Shown here: in pieces, positions 24,501 to 33,722 of the stretch | Numbering within the stretch: the stretch's first letter is position 1 | Layout of the letters: every line of letters starts with the position of its first letter | Assembly (NCBI GenBank): GCA_005405945.1 | Contig: BJHW01000002.1 | Location: forward strand, 992,001-1,056,000 | Length of the DNA stretch: 64,000 nucleotides | DNA from: Streptomyces violaceusniger | GTDB taxonomy: Bacteria > Actinomycetota > Actinomycetes > Streptomycetales > Streptomycetaceae | Direction: 5' to 3' | Notes under the pieces: generated by a model | Seen by the model: only the letters and a program-made list of their open reading frames with translations | Database searches by the model: none | Told to the model about the DNA's origin: nothing | Position numbers and translations under genes: made by a program

Positions 24501-26910
24501 CCGTTGATCGCCTCTTTGAAGGGTTGCAGGATCGGGTCCATCAGGGGGGAGTGGAAGGCGTGGCTGACGGTCAGGTTCCTGGTTTTGCGGCCTTTGGCCG
24601 CCCAGGTGGCGCTGATTTCGGTGATGAGGTCAAGGGGTCCGGAGATGACGGTGTTGGTGGGTGTGTTGAGGGCGGCGATGCTCACTTGGCCGTTGTGTGC
24701 GGTGAGGTCGTTGGTGAGTTCGTCGGGGGTGGCGGTGATGGTGGCCATGCCTCCGCCTTTGGGGAGTTTTCCCATGAGGGTGGCGCGGGTGGCGACGAGG
24801 TGGCAGGCGTCGGGGAGGTCGAAGACTCCGGCGATGTGGGCGGCGGCGATTTCGCCGATGGAGTGGCCGATGACGGCGTCGGGGCGTACGCCGACGGAGT
24901 CCAGGAGCCGTGCCAGGGCGATGTGCAGGGCGAACAGCCCGGCCTGGGCGTAGGTGGTGTGGTCCAGTAGCGCCGCATGTTCGGGGTCGCGGCTGAAGAC
25001 CAGCTCCCGCAGGGGGTGTTCCAGGTGCGGGTCGAGGAGGGCGCAGACTTCGTCGAAGGCTTCGGCGAAGGCGGGGAAGCGGTCGTAGAGTTCGGCGCCC
25101 ATGCCGGGGCGTTGGCTGCCTTGTCCGCTGAACAGGAACACCGTCTGACCGGCCACCTCGGAGGCCGCTCCGGGGTGCACCAGGCCCGGGTGGGGTTCTC
25201 CGGTGGCCAGTGCCTCGAGCCCCGCCACCAGCTCTTCGCGGTCCTGGCCGATGACCACGGCGCGGTGGTCGAAGAGGGTCCTGGAGCGCAGCAGGGACCA
25301 GCCCACCTCAGCGGCACTCACCGCGGGGTCGGCGTTCACCCGTGCCGCCAGCGCCCGCGCCTGGCCTCGTAACGCCTCCGTACCGCGCGCCGACACCACC
25401 CACGGCACCGGCCCACCCACCGGCTCCACCGACTCCACCGACTCCACGGGCCCGGTCAACTCCACGGGCCCGGCCAGCCCCACCGGCCCCGCTTCGGCAT
25501 CCCGCTGCACCGTCGCGGCTTCCTCCGGGGCCTGCTCCAGGATCAGATGGGCGTTCGTCCCACTGATGCCGAAGGACGAGACACCCGCCCGCCGCGGATG
25601 CTCGCCCCGCGGCCACTCCCGCGCCTCGGTCAGCAGATGGACATCGCCCGCGCTCCAGTCCACATGGGGTGTCGGCTCGTCGATGTGCAGGGAGGCGGGC
25701 AGCACGCCGTGGCGCATCGCCATCACCATCTTGATGACCCCGGCCGCGCCCGCGGCCATCTGCGCGTGTCCTATGTTGGACTTGATGGACCCCAGCCACA
25801 GCGGGCGCCCCTCGGGCCGCTCCTGCCCGTACGTGGCCAGCAGCGCCTGCGCCTCGATCGGATCGCCCAGCGACGTACCCGTACCGTGCGCCTCGACCGC
25901 GTCCACCTCGGAAGCCGACAGCCGGGCGTTGGCGAGCGCCTGCCGGATCACCCGTTGCTGCGAGGGCCCGTTGGGGGCGGTCAGGCCGTTGCTGGCGCCG
26001 TCCTGGTTGACCGCCGTGCCCCGGATCACCGCCAGCACCTGGTGGCCGTTGCGCCGCGCGTCCGACAGCCGTTCCAGCAGCAGGACGCCCACGCCCTCGG
26101 CCAGGGTCATGCCGTCACTGTTGGCCGAGAACGCCTTGGACCTGCCGTCCGGCGCGAGCCCCCGCAGCTCGCTGAAGCCGATGAACGGTGCCGTCGAGGA
26201 CATCACGGCCACGCCCCCGGCCAGCGCCATATCGCATTCGCCCTGCCGGATCGCCTGGCAGGCCAGATGCATGGCGACCAGCGAGGAGGAGCACGCGGTG
26301 TCCACCGTCACCGCGGCTCCCTCCAGACCGAGGGTGTACGCCACCCGGCCGGACACCACGCTGGCGGAGTTGCCGATGGTGAAGTAGCCGGCCGAGCCCT
26401 CGGGCACCTGGGAGGCGTCGGAGCAGTAGTCGAGGTGATCGCAGCCGATGAAGGTGCCGGTCCGGCTGCCCCGCAGCGACTCCGGGTCGACCCCGGCGTG
26501 CTCGATGGCCTCCCAGGACGCCTCGAGGGCCAGCCGCTGCTGCGGCGCCATCCCAAGGGCCTCGCGGGGGCTGATGCCGAAGAACGTGGCGTCGAATCCC
26601 GCCGGGTCGTCGATGAAGCCGCCCTCGCGCGTATAACTCGTCCCCGGGTGGTCCGGGTCGGGGTGGAAGAGATTCTCCAGATCCCAATTGCGGTCGGTGG
26701 GGAGTTCCGAAATGGCGTCCCGCTCCGTGGCGACCAGATCCCACAGCTCTTCGGGGGACCGTACGCCTCCGGGGAAGCGGCAGGACATTCCCACGATGGC
26801 GACCGGCTCATGCCCGCGGACTCGACATCCTTCAGACGGCGCTGCGTCTGCCGGAGATCCGCCGTCACCCGCTTCAGATAGTCGAGCAGCTTCTCTTCAT
26901 TGCTCGCCAT
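12530..26910 (-). CDS. Modular type I PKS, three modules, each KS-AT(malonyl)-KR-ACP
   Basis: Three consecutive acetate-adding, ketoreducing modules, predicted to lay down three successive 3-hydroxyl units. The protein opens with a docking helix (MASNEEKLLDYLKRVTADLR), so it accepts a chain from another PKS outside the window. Approximate domains: module A has KS 26800-25500, AT 25150-24130, KR 23200-22600, ACP 22330-22180; module B has KS 22090-20790, AT 20440-19430, KR 18510-17960, ACP 17640-17460; module C has KS 17390-16080, AT 15805-14740, KR 13870-13310, ACP 12990-12790. All ATs carry GHSIGE and HAFH (malonyl). All KRs have GGTGGLG, lack LDD and have Trp eight residues before the catalytic Tyr (A-type). 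No DH or ER is seen. A C-terminal docking domain ends with a duplicated SDEFGK. About a dozen single-base frame breaks fall in G/C runs, for example near 26817, 24487, 22301, 22140, 20888, 19845, 15203 and 14800. Confidence 0.92.
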
Positions 26911-26952
26911 GGTCGGCCACCCCCACTTCCCTCGGTCCGGAACCCTGAAACG

Positions 26953-27606
26953 CTATTGGCGACGGCAGTCGTAACTGCCTTGCAAAGTACTTCCGTCGGG
27001 GAAGGTGAAACTCGTGGTATCCCTGAAATGCCCTGGCCCGAGCACCTGGTAGTCATCCTTGAGATCCAGCTTCACGCCCGTCGTCTGCCCGGAGGCATTC
27101 GGTGTGATCACCTGGGTGAGGGGACCCTTGAATATCAGATGGCCCTCCTCCCAGCCGGACGAGGTGTAGTTTCCGGAGGAACCCCAGTTGTCGTGGTACT
27201 GGGTGATGAACTTTCCGTCCACGGGATTCCAGCCGAAGGACGAACGGCCGACCACGCTTCCGGGTTCGAGCGTGGCGTCCGTGTACAGGTAATGCCCGCC
27301 CATGGCTCGCTTGGTGTTCAGCTTCAGCACCGCCGGCTTTCCGCCCGGCGGTGGGGTGTAGTCGCAGGTGTAGGAGCCGAGCAGAAAGTCCAGATCGCGG
27401 ATCTGCGGGGGAGCGGGGAGCGGATTCCTGCCGCGCGGTGGTTTGGGTCTGGTATCGGGCTCGGCGTTCACCGGGGAGACGGTGAGCGCGATCAGGCCCA
27501 CCGCGGCCACACCCACGACACCGGCCGGGACGTGCCGGCTCCACCTCCTCCGTCGGGCCGTGCCCCGGGATTCCCGTTCCCGTTCCTCCGACCTGTCGGT
27601 ACGCAC
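26953..27606 (-). CDS. Exported DUF1579-like protein, first gene of the PKS operon
   Basis: A 217-residue protein of unknown function. The N-terminus is strongly basic (residues 1-25), followed by a hydrophobic stretch around 28-48 ending in VNAEP, which reads as a signal peptide or signal anchor. The rest resembles the DUF1579 family: an early LDFLLGSYTCDY motif (family pattern: Leu-x-x-Leu-x-Gly-x-Trp/Tyr), then repeated beta-strand-like segments such as SSFGWNPVDGKFITQYHDN, compatible with a lipocalin-like barrel. This fold assignment is inference from the pattern. GTG start at 27604-27606 with GGAG a few bases upstream. Only 42 bp separate its stop from the first PKS start on the same strand, so it is probably co-transcribed and leads the operon. 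It may bind or carry the product outside the cell, but nothing in the sequence proves that. Confidence 0.75.
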   Translation of the reverse strand: MRTDRSEERERESRGTARRRRWSRHVPAGVVGVAAVGLIALTVSPVNAEPDTRPKPPRGRNPLPAPPQIRDLDFLLGSYTCDYTPPPGGKPAVLKLNTKRAMGGHYLYTDATLEPGSVVGRSSFGWNPVDGKFITQYHDNWGSSGNYTSSGWEEGHLIFKGPLTQVITPNASGQTTGVKLDLKDDYQVLGPGHFRDTTSFTFPDGSTLQGSYDCRRQ

Positions 27607-27930
27607 ACTCGACTCCCAACCGTCAATCGGGCACTGACCTGCGGGTGAGCCGCCTGATCGGCGGCTTTCCGGATATGGCGACCATCATTTGTGCCGTCGC
27701 CAAAGTGGGTCTAACGCCCGGCTTGGTCTGCTCCCGGACGAGAACCTGACACCCTCCCGGATGGGACTTGGTCTCCTCCCGGATGGGGCTTGGCTTCCTC
27801 CCGGATGGGGCTTGGATTCCTCCCGGATGAGAAAAGGGCACCGCGAAAGAGGAGTCCTGGCCTCGCATTAGCCCAGCTTTAGCCCGCCCACCGACCATGA
27901 ATGCCGACCATGGCGATGAGGAGGATGACG
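27607..27930. promoter_or_regulatory. Divergent intergenic region between the PKS operon and the M28-like gene
   Basis: This 324-bp gap must hold the promoters for the leftward PKS operon and the rightward M28-like gene. Apart from the 22-bp array I see no convincing -35/-10 pair. A GAGGAGG ribosome-binding site at 27918-27924 decides the rightward start. Confidence 0.5.
27731..27831. repeat. 22-bp direct repeat array upstream of the PKS operon
   Basis: Copies of a 22-bp unit beginning CTCCCGGATG start at 27754, 27776, 27798 and 27820 (the last is partial), preceded by a degenerate copy at 27731. The array lies 125-225 bp upstream of the DUF1579-like start on the minus strand and about 100 bp before the divergent M28-like gene. 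A 22-bp period is two helical turns, so every copy faces the same side of the DNA. Confidence 0.85.
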
Positions 27931-29327
27931 ATGAGCGGCTGGCCGGAGCTGGAGAAGTACATCGATCGGGCCCCCACCTCGAAGGAGATGATGTCCTGGA
28001 TCGAACTGATCGTCAGCCAGGGCATTCGACGGGCGGGTTATCCGGCCGACGGCTGGACCGAGGAGTGGGCCGCCGAACAGTTCCGGGAGACCGGCCTTGA
28101 GGACGTACGGCTGGAGCCGCTGGACACGCCCATCTGGCGGCCGCGGTCGGCCGCCTTCGAGATCTGGCCCACCGACCGGCCCGGTGAGGTCATCCGTTTC
28201 GAGGGACTGGCCCTGCCGTACACCACCCCGACCGACGGCACCGAGGGCCGGCTGGTGCGGATGGAGGACGGGGAGGTGCGGGGCTCCATCGCGGTCCAGG
28301 AGATCGGCTTCACCCGGCTGCCGCAGACCGAGGTGCAGGCCCGCGCCACCGGCTCCTACGACCCGAGGGCGTCTTCCCCGACCTCGTCCAGACCGTGCCC
28401 TTCGACCTTCCCCATGTGATGGACTTCGACATCGCCATCAAGGACGGCGCCACGGCTTATGTCGGCCTGCTCACCGGACTGCCCTGGGAGACCAGCGACT
28501 TCTACTGGCCGTATGACGCCGAGCGGCGCTCCATCCCCGGCATCTGGCTGAGTGGCAAGGACGGTCGGCGGGTCCGTGAGCTGATGGCGTCGGGCGAGTG
28601 CGAGGGCCGGATCGTCTCCGATGCCACCGTCACCGAGGAGACCACCCACAACGTGGTGGGCACCCTGCCCGGCGCCTCCGACCACTGGGTGATCGTCGGC
28701 TCACACCACGACGGCCCCTGGGCGTCGGCCGTTGAGGACGCCTCCGGGGTGGCGCTCGTCCTGGCGCAGGCCAAGTTCTGGGCGTCGGTGCCGCAGGAGT
28801 TGCGGCCGCACAACATGCTGTTCGTGCTGACGTCCGGCCATATGGCGGGCGCCGCGGGCACCCAGGCGTTCATCGCGGCGCACCCCGAGCTGTTTCCCCA
28901 GGTCGTCCTCGAAATGCATCTGGAACACGCCGCCCGCCAGGCCGAGGTGGTCGACGGGGAGGTCGTGCCCACCGACGACCCCGAGGTGCGCTGGTGGTTC
29001 ACCACCCAGGCGCCCGAGCTGGAGCAGCTGGTGGCCGAGTCGCTCGCGGCGGAGGACCTGCGCCGCTCGTGGATCCTGTCGCCGACCGCCTTCGCGTCGA
29101 ATCCGGCCACCGACGGCGCCTACTTCTACTACACGGGTGTGCCGCTGGTGCAGCTGATCACCACGCCCATGTACATCTTCGATCCGCGGGACACCCCGGA
29201 CAAGGTGGACGAGCAGAGCCTGGTGCCGCTCACCAAGGGGGCGGCGCGGATCATCGCCGGTACGGCGGGCTGTGAGCCCGACACCCTCCGGGTGCCGATC
29301 CAGACCGCGGCCGACGAGACGGAGTAG
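27931..29327 (+). CDS. M28-family peptidase-like protein, zinc site apparently incomplete
   Basis: About 465 residues, start ATG 27931 chosen for the GAGGAGG six bases upstream (ATGs at 27901-27916 are alternatives). The second half has an M28 aminopeptidase layout: VGSHHDGPWASAVEDASG supplies the His-x-Asp and the bridging Asp, and a DTPDKVD segment lies near the C-terminus. Two family features look changed. Where M28 enzymes have a Glu-Glu pair the protein reads TSGHMAGAAG, and the late His before DTPDKVD is replaced in MYIFDPRDTPDKVD. It may be a non-peptidase homologue or bind metal differently. No signal peptide is seen. The reading frame breaks near 28375, where GACCCGAGGG should probably be GACCCGGAGGG; this restores a continuous protein. 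The stop codon lies inside a 17-bp repeat. Confidence 0.8.
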
Positions 29328-29405
29328 GGCCGCCGACGGAGTGGGACCACCGAAGGAATAGGACTGCCGAAGGAATAGGACCGCCGAGGGAATAGGACCG
29401 CCGAA
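29321..29405. repeat. 17-bp tandem repeat, five copies, overlapping a stop codon
   Basis: Five adjacent 17-bp units start at 29321, 29338, 29355, 29372 and 29389. A typical unit is GGAATAGGACCGCCGAA. The first copy contains the last sense codon and the TAG of the M28-like gene. Every copy begins GGARTRGG, so the stop-codon context may be the seed of the expansion. Confidence 0.85.
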
Positions 29406-29410
29406 CGGGG

Positions 29411-29437
29411 ACGGCCCGCCGCATTCCGGCGGGCCGT
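29411..29437. terminator. Bidirectional hairpin terminator
   Basis: Perfect 11-bp stem ACGGCCCGCCG / CGGCGGGCCGT with a 5-nt loop, between the convergent M28-like gene and the M6 metalloprotease gene. There is no long T tract. Confidence 0.75.
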
Positions 29438-29448
29438 CACCCGTCGCC

Positions 29449-31482
29449 CTACCGGCGACCCGACAGCCGGCACAGCGCCTTGGCGGTTCGGTGCGGATCG
29501 CTCTCGGAGCGGGCGGTGAGCACGACCGCGCCCCGCCGCTCGGCACCCTTCTTCGCGGCCACGGCCACCTCCACGTCCACCGAGCCACCGGCCCTGGCGG
29601 TGGCGAGACGGTTGGGCAGCCAGGCGGACCAGCCCCGGCCGACGGCCCTCGTCGACAGCCGGTAGACATCCGAGTCCACCGACGTGGCCGGAGCCGTCGC
29701 CCGCTCGCCGGTGGCGCGTCCGGTGTTGTCGAGGCCGAAGGTGCACACGGCCCGGGAGCGGTGGGGATCGCCCTTGGCCTCGCCTCGGTGCAGGGCCACT
29801 CCGCGGCGCTGCGGTCCGGCGCCGTCGAGGGACTTCACGGCGATGGTGTACGAGAGCACTCCGGACCTGTCGCGCTTGAGGTCGAGCACATAGAAGTGCA
29901 GCCGGTTGGCCCGGTCGAGGTACTCGTACTGGCTGCCGGAGTCGGCTCCGGCGTGGAAGAGCGCATCGCTGAGCTGCCGGTAGTCGCCCATGGTGATCTT
30001 CTGGGTCGTGCCGTCGGGGCGCCGGAAGTCCACCAGGTCGATGTCCTCGGGATGGGCGTCGATCACCCAGGCGAACGGGGCCCGGTCCTTGTCCTTGGTC
30101 TTGGCCAGCAGCACCCCGTGATCCGGGGTGAACGAGTCCATGCCCATGCGGTCGACGACCTCGACGGTGTAGTTGTCGTAGCCGCCGCCGTCGCACAGCG
30201 GATCGGTGCCGTTGTCGCAGGGCTCCGACAGATCGCCGCCCATGGTGATGTTGACCCCGGAGAGCTCCTTCTCACCCGGTGGCGCCGAGCGTGCGGTGAC
30301 CCGGGCCACGACCACCCCGGAGCTCTTCAGCGCGTCGCGGTCCAGCCGCAGCACGTTCTTCTCGTCCACGATGCCGAGCTTCAGCTTGTCGCGCAGCACG
30401 TGCTGGGAGCCCATCGAGCCCCCGGCCGTGGCGGGGATCTGCCACCGGGTGTGCGGTCCGCCGGGGCCGTTGAAGGAGCCGCGGGAGAGCATGCTCCAGA
30501 TACCGGTGTACGAACGGCTGAGGGGGGTGCCGTACGGGTTGTTGTAGTTGTCCCCGATGCCCAGTATGTGGCTGAGCTCATGGGCGTACACGGCCATCCC
30601 GGAGCTCTCTGCCTGCACCGACGACCCGTCGGCGGCATTGGGCCAGATGCGGGCGGCGGCCTGCCAGGACGTCCACGGCACATAGCGGGTCCGGGCGGAG
30701 TTGTCGCCCGCGGAGGCCGGCGGCCCCCAGGCGGCGGGTATGTCCGGTGCGCCCGGGAACTTCATCGGGCCGAACTCCTGCCAGGTGGACGACTCGTCCT
30801 GTCCGGCGGTGAGATAGAAGACGAAGTCGAACGAGTCCGCCTTGTCGGCGCCGACATCGGCCACCCAGGCGGCCTTGCCGTCCTGCCGGATGTCCTTGCC
30901 GCAGGTGTCCCCGGCCGGGCAGGCGCCCGGGTTCATCGAGTCCTCGACGCCGTACTGATAGGACTTGCCCGGCATGCGGTACACGCCGAAGGCGGTCAGA
31001 TCGACACCGATGCGGCCGCCGGAGTCCTCCATCCAGTACTCGTTGATGGTGTGGCCGTTGTTCAGCGGCCCCGGTGTGTTGAGGAAGTCCTGGTAGAAGC
31101 GCGGCAGGCGATCGCGCGGGATACCGGATGCACTCGGCTGCGGATTGCCGAACAGGGTGGATCCGGCCGGCCGGCTGACCGTGAACTCCTCGTCGGGATA
31201 GTCCAGGAGCACCAGCGCGCCCTTGAAGGTGCGCTGGGTGGGCTTGACGGAGGGGTCCGCCCAGTGCGTGCCGGGGACCGCGCGGTAGTCGGCCCAGGTC
31301 ATGTCGTCGGGGTTGCGCCAGTGTTGCGGATCGATCGGCCGCACCAGCGACGGCCGGGTGGGACTGGCCGACGGTGTGCCGTCGGGGGTGGCCCGCGCGG
31401 GTCCGGCGGCGATGGCCGCCGCGGTGGCGAGGACGGTGGCGACGACGGTCAACCGGCCGACAGGTCTTCGGGGGAGGATCAA
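29449..31482 (-). CDS. Secreted M6-like zinc metalloprotease
   Basis: A 677-residue secreted protease. It has a signal peptide (basic RRPVGR, then a hydrophobic run to about residue 31, with an ATP-type cleavage context). The zinc site HELSHILGIGD around residue 300 matches HExxHxxGxxD of the metzincin-like M6 group. Before it come family-like segments such as GHTINEYWMEDSGG. The C-terminal 150 residues resemble a beta-rich accessory domain with conserved Cys and repeated R/S-DPHRxAKAxC phrases (about residues 565-580 and 660-670). TTG start at 31480-31482 with GAGGTGAG just upstream; a GTG seven bases earlier is out of frame. It is monocistronic between a terminator and a divergent gene. The target is unknown; a role in mycelial or extracellular protein turnover is inferred from the family. 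Confidence 0.88.
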   Translation of the reverse strand: MILPRRPVGRLTVVATVLATAAAIAAGPARATPDGTPSASPTRPSLVRPIDPQHWRNPDDMTWADYRAVPGTHWADPSVKPTQRTFKGALVLLDYPDEEFTVSRPAGSTLFGNPQPSASGIPRDRLPRFYQDFLNTPGPLNNGHTINEYWMEDSGGRIGVDLTAFGVYRMPGKSYQYGVEDSMNPGACPAGDTCGKDIRQDGKAAWVADVGADKADSFDFVFYLTAGQDESSTWQEFGPMKFPGAPDIPAAWGPPASAGDNSARTRYVPWTSWQAAARIWPNAADGSSVQAESSGMAVYAHELSHILGIGDNYNNPYGTPLSRSYTGIWSMLSRGSFNGPGGPHTRWQIPATAGGSMGSQHVLRDKLKLGIVDEKNVLRLDRDALKSSGVVVARVTARSAPPGEKELSGVNITMGGDLSEPCDNGTDPLCDGGGYDNYTVEVVDRMGMDSFTPDHGVLLAKTKDKDRAPFAWVIDAHPEDIDLVDFRRPDGTTQKITMGDYRQLSDALFHAGADSGSQYEYLDRANRLHFYVLDLKRDRSGVLSYTIAVKSLDGAGPQRRGVALHRGEAKGDPHRSRAVCTFGLDNTGRATGERATAPATSVDSDVYRLSTRAVGRGWSAWLPNRLATARAGGSVDVEVAVAAKKGAERRGAVVLTARSESDPHRTAKALCRLSGRR

Positions 31483-31923
31483 GGCTCACCTCGTGTCGGG
31501 CGTCTCGGAGCTCAGACATGACAAGCCGTGCGAGCGGTATGCCTACCGCTGCCCAAAGGTAGGACGGGGAAAGGGGGACGCCAGAGTGCGTCGGGACGCC
31601 GAAGTGCCTCGGGATTGTCGAAGCGCCTCGGGACTGCCGGGCCGTCGCCCGCCGCCCCCGCTTCGGCCCGCGGATGTCGTCCTGGATGTCGTCCCGGCCC
31701 CGGTACCGGAGGACGGCTGCCGGGCCGGCCGGAAAGCGCGATAGCGTGTACAGGCCAACGGGAGCTGCCGCCGCCTGGGACTTCGTCAGCACACCCCGGG
31801 AACAGCCCACCCCGGAAGGCGGGGTGCGACCGCGCCCCCGGTGCGTACGCGCTCGCCCGAAGCCGGGCACCGGCCCTCCCTCCCGTCCGGCGCGACTCGT
31901 GGATACCAGCACTAGGAGCCCTC
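31483..31923. other. Divergent gap between protease and acyl-CoA ligase genes
   Basis: A 441-bp non-coding gap. It contains the palindrome at 31533-31550 and a degenerate three-copy 18-19-bp repeat around 31583-31640 (cores TGCGTCGGGA, TGCCTCGGGA, CGCCTCGGGA). No other gene is supported here. Confidence 0.5.
31533..31550. promoter_or_regulatory. Palindrome upstream of the M6 protease gene, possible operator
   Basis: Inverted repeat AGCGGTA-TGCC-TACCGCT, about 50 bp before the protease start. The arms are perfect 7-mers. The position suits an operator, but no regulator is identified. Confidence 0.4.
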
Positions 31924-33557
31924 TTGACCAGCCCAGAACAGCGCACGGCTGACCTGCTCAAGACCTTCGGTGAGCCTGCGGCGAACACCGCGTACCTGCT
32001 GTGCGACAGGCACCCGGACGACGCCGTCGCGTTCACGGTGGTGGGCAAGGACATGACCGGCCATGACATGACGTACGGGGAGCTTCGCGACCGTTCCTCG
32101 CGCATGGCCGGTGCCCTGGCCGACCTGGGGGTCGGGGTGGGCGACCGCGTCGCCACCTTGATGGGCAAATCCACCGAACTGCTGGTCGCGAGCCTTGCGA
32201 TCTGGCGGCTCGGGGCCGTCCAGGTGCCGCTGTTCACCGCGTTCGCCCCGCCGGCCATCGCGCTGCGGATCACGGGCAACGACACCAAGGTCGTGATCAC
32301 CGACGCCGACCAACGACCCAAGCTGGACCCGGAGCCGGGCTTCCCCGGCGAGCGGCCCTGGCGGATCGTCACCACCGGGCCGGTCACCGAAGGCGATCTG
32401 TCCTTCGCGGAGCTGGTCGAGGGGCACGCCCCGCTGTCCGAGCCGGTGGCCGTGGGCGGCGACGGGCTCATCGTGGAGCTGTTCACCTCCGGCACCGCGG
32501 GCACCCCCAAGGCCGTCCCGATCCCGCTGTGGGCGGTCGCGAGCTTCGCCATGTACCAGCAGTTCGGTCTGGACCACCAGCCCACCGACGTCTTCTGGAA
32601 CGCCGCCGACCCGGGCTGGGCGTACGGCCTGTACTACGCGATCATCGGGCCCCTCGCCCTCGGGCAGCGCGGACTGCTGCTGAACGGCCTGTTCTCCGCG
32701 GAGTCCACCTGGGAGGTGCTGTCCCGCTTCGGCGTCACCAACTTCGCCGCCGGACCCACCGTCTACCGCAAGCTGCGCGCCTCCGGTATCCCCGCCCCGC
32801 CGATCTGCGGCTGCGCTGCTGCTCCGCGGCGGGCGAACCGCTGCCCCCGGACGTCGTCGACTGGGCGCTCGAGACGCTCGGCGTCCCCGTACGCGACCAC
32901 TACGGCTCGACCGAGCTGGGCATGGTGGTCGCCCACGCCTGGCACCCTGCCCTGCGCGAGGAGGTCAAGCCCGGCACCATGGGCCGCCCGCTGCCCGGCT
33001 GGAGCGTGAAGGTGCTGCGCGAGGACACCAACTCCGCGATGGCCCGCGTGGACGTCCCCGGCCGGGTCGTGGTGGACATCGCCGACAGCCCGCTGATGTG
33101 GTTCAAGGGCTACCGCGACGCCCCCGAGCAGACCGCGGAGAAGTTCAGCCCCGACGGGCGCTGGTTCTACACCGGTGACACCGCCGCCCGCGACGAGGAG
33201 GGCCGGCTGTTCTTCTCCGGGCGCGGCGACGACATCATCCTGATGGCGGGTTACCGCATCGGCCCCTTCGAGGTGGAGACCGTGCTGCTGGAGCACGCGG
33301 CGGTGGCGGAGGTCGCCGTGGTCGGCGTGCCGGACGAGGAGTACGGCGAGGTCGTGGAGGCGTTCGTCGTGCCCCGTCCCGGGATCGAGGCGGGCGACGC
33401 GCTCGTGGCCGAGCTGCAGCAGCTGGTCAGGGAGCGGTACGCCAAGCACGCCTATCCGCGGCGTGTGCACTTCGTGGCCGAGCTGCCGAAGACCTCCAGC
33501 GGCAAGACGCAGCGGTACCTGCTGCGCCCGCAGCAGGCCGCACCGCGGAGCCGCTGA
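31924..33557 (+). CDS. AMP-forming acyl-CoA synthetase (ANL superfamily)
   Basis: About 544 residues. It is predicted to activate a carboxylic acid to acyl-AMP and then acyl-CoA. Signature motifs in order: the P-loop-like FTSGTAGTPKAVP (about residue 190), YGSTELG, WFYTGDTA, the GRGDDIILMAGYRIGPFEVE hinge, and the catalytic Lys in KTSSGKTQRY near the C-terminus. The overall form resembles acetyl- or medium-chain acyl-CoA synthetases. The TTG start at 31924 is set by AGGAG at 31914-31918. The frame breaks near 32799, in a G/C-rich stretch where one base appears lost; both halves read through as one enzyme. It lies close to the PKS cluster but beyond two unrelated genes, so a role in supplying a PKS starter is only a possibility. 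It ends at a strong terminator. Confidence 0.87.
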
Positions 33558-33594
33558 GCCGGCCCGAGGCGGTGTGAACGACCGGGCACCGCGT

Positions 33595-33636
33595 ACGCCC
33601 CGGCGCCCCGTGTACGTACACGGGGCGCCGGGGCGT
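33595..33636. terminator. 42-bp perfect palindrome with T run
   Basis: Two perfect 21-nt arms centred on GTAC-GTAC at 33615/33616, starting ACGCCCCGG and ending CCGGGGCGT, followed by TTTT. It sits between convergent genes (acyl-CoA ligase and ArsC-like) and can end transcription in both directions. Confidence 0.85.
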
Positions 33637-33722
33637 TTTCCGTGGTCCGCAGCTAGGCGGGTCCCGCGGCGGGTCCGGTGGCCGAGGCCCGCGGCGGGTC
33701 CCGAGGCCGGGACCCCCGAGGG

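Noticed and set aside
3..26910. Programmed frameshifting or pseudogene status of the PKS genes
   Set aside because: There are too many breaks, all single-base in G/C runs, with intact motifs on both sides. Sequencing loss is simpler.
27731..27831. CRISPR array
   Set aside because: The 22-bp units are directly adjacent with no spacers and there are no cas genes.
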